A stretch of 10,951 bases of DNA from Spirochaetaceae bacterium (GTDB taxonomy: Bacteria > Spirochaetota > Spirochaetia > DSM-27196 > SKKC01): contig PUOG01000172.1 of the NCBI GenBank assembly GCA_003552745.1, positions 1-10,951 on the forward strand. The letters run 5' to 3'. Below, piece by piece: positions 7,296-10,951 of this stretch; within the stretch, counting starts at the first letter, position 1, and every line of letters starts with the position of its first letter. A program made the translations under genes and the position numbers. The notes beneath the pieces are model-generated. The model was not told where the DNA came from. It was given only the letters and a program-made list of their open reading frames with translations, and made no database searches.

Positions 7296-7994
7296 ATGGC
7301 TGACATTTCCATCGAAGGCCGAAAGATCGTGTTCGTCAAACCACCGAGCTGGTTGCGAGACGAGCTGATTCCGGCGCTGGTCACCCAGGAGTTCAAGGTG
7401 TTCTACCTCGATGACCACCGGAAGCTCGGCATGGTTATGCACAAGTATCCCGGCGCACTTATCTTCCCGAACAAGGACAAAACTCCGACCGGTAGTACAT
7501 GGGACGCTGTGATTGAAGGATTCGGCGATATTCGCGAGAAGACAGGTGCGGTCGTCAAGCCGGTGTCGATGGACGGCGAACGCAAGAATGCGGCGGCAGT
7601 GATCCAGGCCACCATCGATAGGCATGGCGCACGGGGGCGCAGGAAGTTCGCGCGAACGAACTGCGCGGAAAGCGGCGATGCGACGCTCAACATCCGGCGT
7701 GATCGCGACTTCTACAACGGAGTGGTCCTCGATATCAGTTCGGCCGGTTTCGCGTGTCAAGTTCCCACACTCGAGGACTTCCTGAGTTTGCGCATGGTCA
7801 TCGACGACGTACAGCTGACCCTCGCGAACGCGCGCGTACAGGCGCAGGCGACCGTCGCAGCGGTGCGGGACGGGAATCCGAAAACGTACGTGATGCTCTT
7901 CGCGAGCAAGCTCTCCCAAGCCAATCGACAGAAGCTCTACGCGTACATACGCAGAACCAGTCAGCGGAATTTCGAGCGCAGCCTGAAGTCTTAG
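7296..7994 (+). CDS. PilZ-domain c-di-GMP-binding protein with receiver-like N-terminus
   Basis: A 232-residue soluble protein. Residues 111-225 form a PilZ domain with both c-di-GMP-binding signatures: RxxxR as R116-KFA-R120 and DxSxxG as DISSAG (146-151). It should therefore bind c-di-GMP and act as an effector for motility, envelope or regulatory output. Residues 9-95 (KIVFVKPPSWLRDELI, then FKVFYLDD and GALIFPNKD) look like an alternating beta/alpha receiver-like fold, but I cannot see a clear phospho-acceptor Asp with its Lys, so it is probably a degenerate receiver or a different N-terminal module. The ATG at 7296 has a gggag ribosome site close upstream. The gene lies 50 bp after the SH3-like protein gene with no clear promoter between, suggesting cotranscription. 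Its TAG stop overlaps the stop of convergent alr. The downstream partner cannot be told from sequence. Confidence 0.88.
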   Translation: MADISIEGRKIVFVKPPSWLRDELIPALVTQEFKVFYLDDHRKLGMVMHKYPGALIFPNKDKTPTGSTWDAVIEGFGDIREKTGAVVKPVSMDGERKNAAAVIQATIDRHGARGRRKFARTNCAESGDATLNIRRDRDFYNGVVLDISSAGFACQVPTLEDFLSLRMVIDDVQLTLANARVQAQATVAAVRDGNPKTYVMLFASKLSQANRQKLYAYIRRTSQRNFERSLKS

Positions 7995-9142
7995 ATCCTC
8001 GGAACTCGATAATTCACCTGACTGACAACCTCATACGGAATGGTGCCGGCCAGCTCGGCTAGTTCCTCGGCGTCAGGCCCGCGCGGATCCGGTCCGAACA
8101 GCACGACTCGGTCACCGACTCGAACCGTGCTTTCCGGACCGCAATCGATCATAAGCTGATCCATACAGACCCGTCCGACCACCGGCACTCTCGTCGCTGC
8201 GCGTGAATCGTTTCGGGCCTCGTCACCGGTGAACAGCAGAACCTCCGCCCGGTTGGATAGCAGCCGGTTGTACCCATCGGCATATCCGACCGGGACAGTT
8301 GCGATACGCGTGCGACGCCCAGCGGTCCAGGTGCGCCCGTAGCTCACTGATTCGCCCGGCTCGATGCTCTTTACGAACACCACCCGCGACTCCAGCTCCA
8401 TTACCGGCCTCAGCTCGATCTGACGCTTCTGCTCGTGTGACGGATAGTACCCGTAGACGGATATTCCCGGACGGGCGACGTCGAGCAAAGCGGCATCGAC
8501 TCCGAGACATGCGCCGGAGTTTGCCGCATGCAGGCGACCGGGATCGACTCCCCGGGACCGGATTCCGCCTACCGCGTGCCGAAACCGCTCCAGTTGCTCG
8601 TAGGTGAACGATTGATCGTCGCTGTCGGCGGTGGGAAAGTGGGTACAGACACCGGCGAGTCGCAACGTCTGCTGCTCGGAAATCGTAACCGCAAGGTCCG
8701 CGGCATCCTCCGGTTTGCAACCGATCCGCCCCATCCCCGTATCTATCTTCAGATGAACCGAAATCGCCCGCCCGGCCGAACTCCTTTCCGCGGCTTCGGC
8801 GAGTGCCCGAACATACTTCTCGTCGGCGACGAAAGGCTCCAGATTGAGTTCGGCGATGGCAGCCGCCTCCTCCGCCAGCACGATGCTATAGAGGAGTATA
8901 CGACCTGAGAAGCCGACGTCGCGAAGCTGTGCGCCCTCCTCCACCGTCGCCACGCCGACCCCCTCGGCACCTTCCTCGAAAGCTACCGAGGCCACTCTAT
9001 TCGCACCGTGCCCGTAGCCGTCCGCTTTTACCGCGACGAAAAACGGTACCGGCGCACCGCGTACCGATCGGATGCTTCCGTCGAGAGCACGTAAGTTATG
9101 GCGCAGGTTATCGAGGTGGATAATCGCTCGCGTCGCTCGCAT
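7991..9142 (-). CDS. alr: Alanine racemase
   Basis: A PLP-dependent enzyme interconverting L- and D-alanine, supplying D-Ala for peptidoglycan. From the ATG at 9142 the protein has 383 residues, typical for the family. The PLP-binding lysine is Lys39 in FVAVKADGYGHGA, the numbering seen in well-studied Alr enzymes. The second catalytic base is Tyr268 in VSYGRTW. Other signatures are THFPTADSDD, ANSGA, VARPGISVYGYYP, VPVGYADGYNR and GRVCMDQLMID. An in-frame GTG at 9157 would add five residues (MCRYE), but homology starts at MRATRAIIHLDNL, so 9142 is preferred. Neither start has a clear ribosome site. The stop of a small minus-strand ORF sits 18 bp upstream of the ATG and 3 bp upstream of the GTG, so translational coupling is possible. 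The TAA stop overlaps the TAG of the convergent PilZ gene within 7991-7994. Confidence is high. Confidence 0.96.
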   Translation of the reverse strand: MRATRAIIHLDNLRHNLRALDGSIRSVRGAPVPFFVAVKADGYGHGANRVASVAFEEGAEGVGVATVEEGAQLRDVGFSGRILLYSIVLAEEAAAIAELNLEPFVADEKYVRALAEAAERSSAGRAISVHLKIDTGMGRIGCKPEDAADLAVTISEQQTLRLAGVCTHFPTADSDDQSFTYEQLERFRHAVGGIRSRGVDPGRLHAANSGACLGVDAALLDVARPGISVYGYYPSHEQKRQIELRPVMELESRVVFVKSIEPGESVSYGRTWTAGRRTRIATVPVGYADGYNRLLSNRAEVLLFTGDEARNDSRAATRVPVVGRVCMDQLMIDCGPESTVRVGDRVVLFGPDPRGPDAEELAELAGTIPYEVVSQVNYRVPRI

Positions 9143-9407
9143 CTCGTATCGACACACTATTCAGTGATAATGTCCCAGTTTTGTTGAGTCCTGTTCATAG
9201 GGTGTGGTCTCTATCTTTTCTATCGTATCGGTTTTTTTCAGTTCCGTCATCTCGGACTCGCGTGCAAGCACAGCTTCGTTCGCGGTGGTTTCCTCGGCTA
9301 TGGGCGCCACGATCGGAGTAGGCAGCTTGATCGCAGGCGCGGAAATCTGCACGGCACCGCTCTTGCACTTGCGCGGCCTGAACGCCTCAGGATAGGGTCT
9401 GCGGGAT
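9143..9407. other. Divergent intergenic region between alr and the GH13 glucosidase
   Basis: About 265 bp separate the two divergently transcribed genes. It should hold both promoters unless the small minus-strand ORF is part of the alr transcript. A T-rich tract (about 9210-9240, including seven consecutive T) contrasts with the GC-rich flanks. I found no confident -35/-10 pair, hairpin terminator or long inverted repeat. A catabolite- or sugar-responsive operator might be expected near the glucosidase but is not evident. Confidence 0.6.
9161..9352 (-). CDS. Possible small protein upstream of alr, unrecognised
   Basis: A 63-residue reading frame from a GTG at 9352. The N-terminal half is Ala/Pro/Ile-rich (SAPAIKLPTPIVAPIAEE) and the C-terminal half is Glu/Lys/Thr-rich and hydrophilic (ESEMTELKKTDTIEKIE). 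About three quarters of its codons begin with a purine, as in real bacterial genes, and it stops just before alr as though cotranslated. Against it: no good ribosome site, a GTG start, a frame that stays open farther upstream into antisense of the glucosidase, and an equally long plus-strand ORF over the same bases. I recognise no family and see no signal peptide or membrane segment. Confidence 0.3.
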   Translation of the reverse strand: MQISAPAIKLPTPIVAPIAEETTANEAVLARESEMTELKKTDTIEKIETTPYEQDSTKLGHYH

Positions 9408-10951
9408 ATGCAACGGACCGAATGGTGGAAACGGGCAGTAGTCTATCAGATCTATCCGCGGAGCTTTCAGGACTCGAACGGTGACGGCATCGGCGACATT
9501 CCCGGCATCATCTCTCGTCTCGACTATCTATCGGAGCTCGGCGCCGATACGATCTGGCTCTCGCCGGTGTACGACTCGCCGAACGACGACAACGGCTACG
9601 ATATCCGCAATTACCGCGAAATCATGGCGGAGTTCGGCACGATGTCGGACATGGATCGCCTGATCGAGCAGCTCCACAAGCGGGGCATGAAACTGATCAT
9701 GGATCTGGTCGTAAACCACTGCTCGGACGAACATGAGTGGTTCCGAGAGGCCCGTTCCTCCCGCGGGAATCCGTATCATGACTGGTTCATCTGGCATCCC
9801 GGCCGCGGTCTGACCGAGCCGAGCGCGGAGAATGAGCCGATCCCGAAACCGCCGAACAACTGGAGGTCGTTCTTCCAGGGCTCGGTATGGGAATGGAATG
9901 AGCCCACCCGCGAGTACTACTTACACCTCTTCTCAAAGAAACAGCCCGATCTGAACTGGGCGAACAAATCCGTACGAAGCGCCGTATACGACATGATGCA
10001 CTTCTGGCTGAAACGCGGCGTGGACGGCTTTCGCATGGACGTGATCAACTTTATCGGAAAACCGGAAGGGCTGCCCGACGCGCCGAATCCCGAAGGTCAC
10101 GATCTCGTATTTGCACCCCAAATGGTAGCGAACCTCCCGCAAACACACGAGTATCTTCAGGAGATGCATCGCGAAGTTCTCTCACACTATGACTGCATGA
10201 CCGTAGGTGAGATGCACCAGACCGACCTCGACGACGGCATTCTTTACGTTGATCCGTCACGCCGAGAGCTCGATATGATCTTCCAGTTCGAGCACATGTA
10301 TGTTGACAACGGGCGCGCCGGGAAATACGACATTCCGCGTTCGTGGAAACTGCCCGAACTCAAGGAGATCCTCGGACGCCGGCAGATGGGAATCGCCGGA
10401 CGAGGCTGGAATTCGCTTTTTACCGGCAATCACGATCAGCCGAGGGTGGCGAGCCGGTACGGTAACGATGGCGGCGCATCCGCAATGGAGGGAGAGTGGG
10501 ATGATGAGATCCGATCGCGTTCGGCGACCGCGATAGCCTGTGCGTTCTACCTGCAGCAGGGCACTCCGTTCATTTACCAGGGGGAGGAGATCGGTATGAC
10601 GAATGTCTCCTTTCCGTCGGCCGAATACTACCGCGACATCGAGTCGCTCAACTTCTATCGCACCGAGATACGAAAGAAGGATGCGTCTCCGGAGCAACTT
10701 CTTCGCATTCTGCACCTGCGAAGTCGAGACAATGCCAGGACCCCGATGCAGTGGAGCTCGGATACACACGCAGGTTTCACCGACGCTGTCCCGTGGCTGT
10801 CGGTGAATCCCAACTTCACCAACATTCACGTGAAGCGTGAACGCACGCGCTCCGACGGCATTCTCGCCTTCTACAAAGAGCTTATCGCGCTTCGCAAAGG
10901 AAGAGGTGTATTCGACGAGGGCGAATACGTTGATGTCGCCCCGGATGACGA
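9408..10951 (+). CDS. GH13 subfamily 31 alpha-glucosidase (oligo-1,6-glucosidase-like), 3'-truncated
   Basis: An alpha-glucosidase that releases glucose from short alpha-glucans in the cytoplasm; the first 514 residues are visible and the frame is open to the window end. It starts MQRTEWWKRAVVYQIYPRSF with no signal peptide. The calcium-type loop DSNGDGIGD spans 22-30. Conserved region I is DLVVNH (99-104). The nucleophile is Asp211 in GFRMDVIN, the acid/base Glu268 in MTVGEM, and the third carboxylate Asp343 in TGNHDQPR. SRDNARTPMQW appears near 10722-10754. Val212, right after the nucleophile, is the residue linked to alpha-1,6 preference (isomaltose, panose) in the isomaltase/MalL group; alpha-1,4 enzymes usually have Ala or Thr. 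Trehalose-6-phosphate hydrolase or dextran glucosidase remain possible. Cys105 replaces the usual Thr after NH. The ATG at 9408 has a weak gcggga site. About 40-50 C-terminal residues are probably missing. Confidence 0.94.
   Translation, partial: MQRTEWWKRAVVYQIYPRSFQDSNGDGIGDIPGIISRLDYLSELGADTIWLSPVYDSPNDDNGYDIRNYREIMAEFGTMSDMDRLIEQLHKRGMKLIMDLVVNHCSDEHEWFREARSSRGNPYHDWFIWHPGRGLTEPSAENEPIPKPPNNWRSFFQGSVWEWNEPTREYYLHLFSKKQPDLNWANKSVRSAVYDMMHFWLKRGVDGFRMDVINFIGKPEGLPDAPNPEGHDLVFAPQMVANLPQTHEYLQEMHREVLSHYDCMTVGEMHQTDLDDGILYVDPSRRELDMIFQFEHMYVDNGRAGKYDIPRSWKLPELKEILGRRQMGIAGRGWNSLFTGNHDQPRVASRYGNDGGASAMEGEWDDEIRSRSATAIACAFYLQQGTPFIYQGEEIGMTNVSFPSAEYYRDIESLNFYRTEIRKKDASPEQLLRILHLRSRDNARTPMQWSSDTHAGFTDAVPWLSVNPNFTNIHVKRERTRSDGILAFYKELIALRKGRGVFDEGEYVDVAPDD

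Noticed and set aside
9225..9240. T-run as a rho-independent terminator
   Set aside because: No GC-rich hairpin precedes the T tract on the plus strand, and no gene on that strand ends nearby.
9204..9395. Plus-strand 63-codon hydrophobic ORF as a gene before the glucosidase
   Set aside because: It mirrors the minus-strand ORF with shared third-codon positions, lacks a ribosome site and has weaker coding bias; kept only as part of a finding.

Overview
The window is GC-rich (about 60%), densely coded bacterial chromosome with no rRNA, tRNA, mobile element, CRISPR array or phage gene that I can see. A CHASE2-type class III adenylate cyclase, a PilZ c-di-GMP receptor with a receiver-like N-terminus, and the compact mixed-strand layout would fit a free-living spirochaete (Spirochaeta or Sediminispirochaeta type). 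That placement is an inference from gene content, not from a marker gene.

Layout, left to right. (1) 1-2493, plus strand: the 3' two thirds of an M1 zinc aminopeptidase, cut by the window edge, followed 22 bp later by a small zinc-ribbon SAM methyltransferase, probably in one operon. (2) 2538-5249, plus strand: a 903-residue membrane adenylate cyclase with a CHASE2 sensor carrying two long helical insertions, behind its own candidate sigma70 promoter. (3) 5265-5885, minus strand: protein-L-isoaspartate O-methyltransferase (pcm), converging on the cyclase with a 15-bp gap. (4) about 6061-7994, plus strand: an exported protein with a VCBS/FG-GAP-like calcium loop and a C-terminal SH3-like domain, then a PilZ protein. 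(5) 7991-9142, minus strand: alanine racemase (alr), whose stop codon overlaps the PilZ stop. (6) 9143-9407: a divergent intergenic region with two mirror-image small ORFs, the minus-strand one possibly a real gene upstream of alr. (7) 9408 to the window end, plus strand: a GH13 subfamily 31 alpha-glucosidase, probably oligo-1,6-glucosidase-like, cut by the right edge.

The genes do not form one pathway. They cover peptide turnover (M1 peptidase), damaged-protein repair (pcm), cell-wall precursor supply (alr), oligosaccharide use (GH13) and two nucleotide second-messenger modules: cAMP synthesis (cyclase) and c-di-GMP sensing (PilZ). I see no convincing new multi-gene system. The most unusual items are the enlarged CHASE2 sensor, the linker inserted inside the M1 catalytic domain, the degenerate zinc-ribbon methyltransferase and the mirrored small ORFs between alr and the glucosidase.
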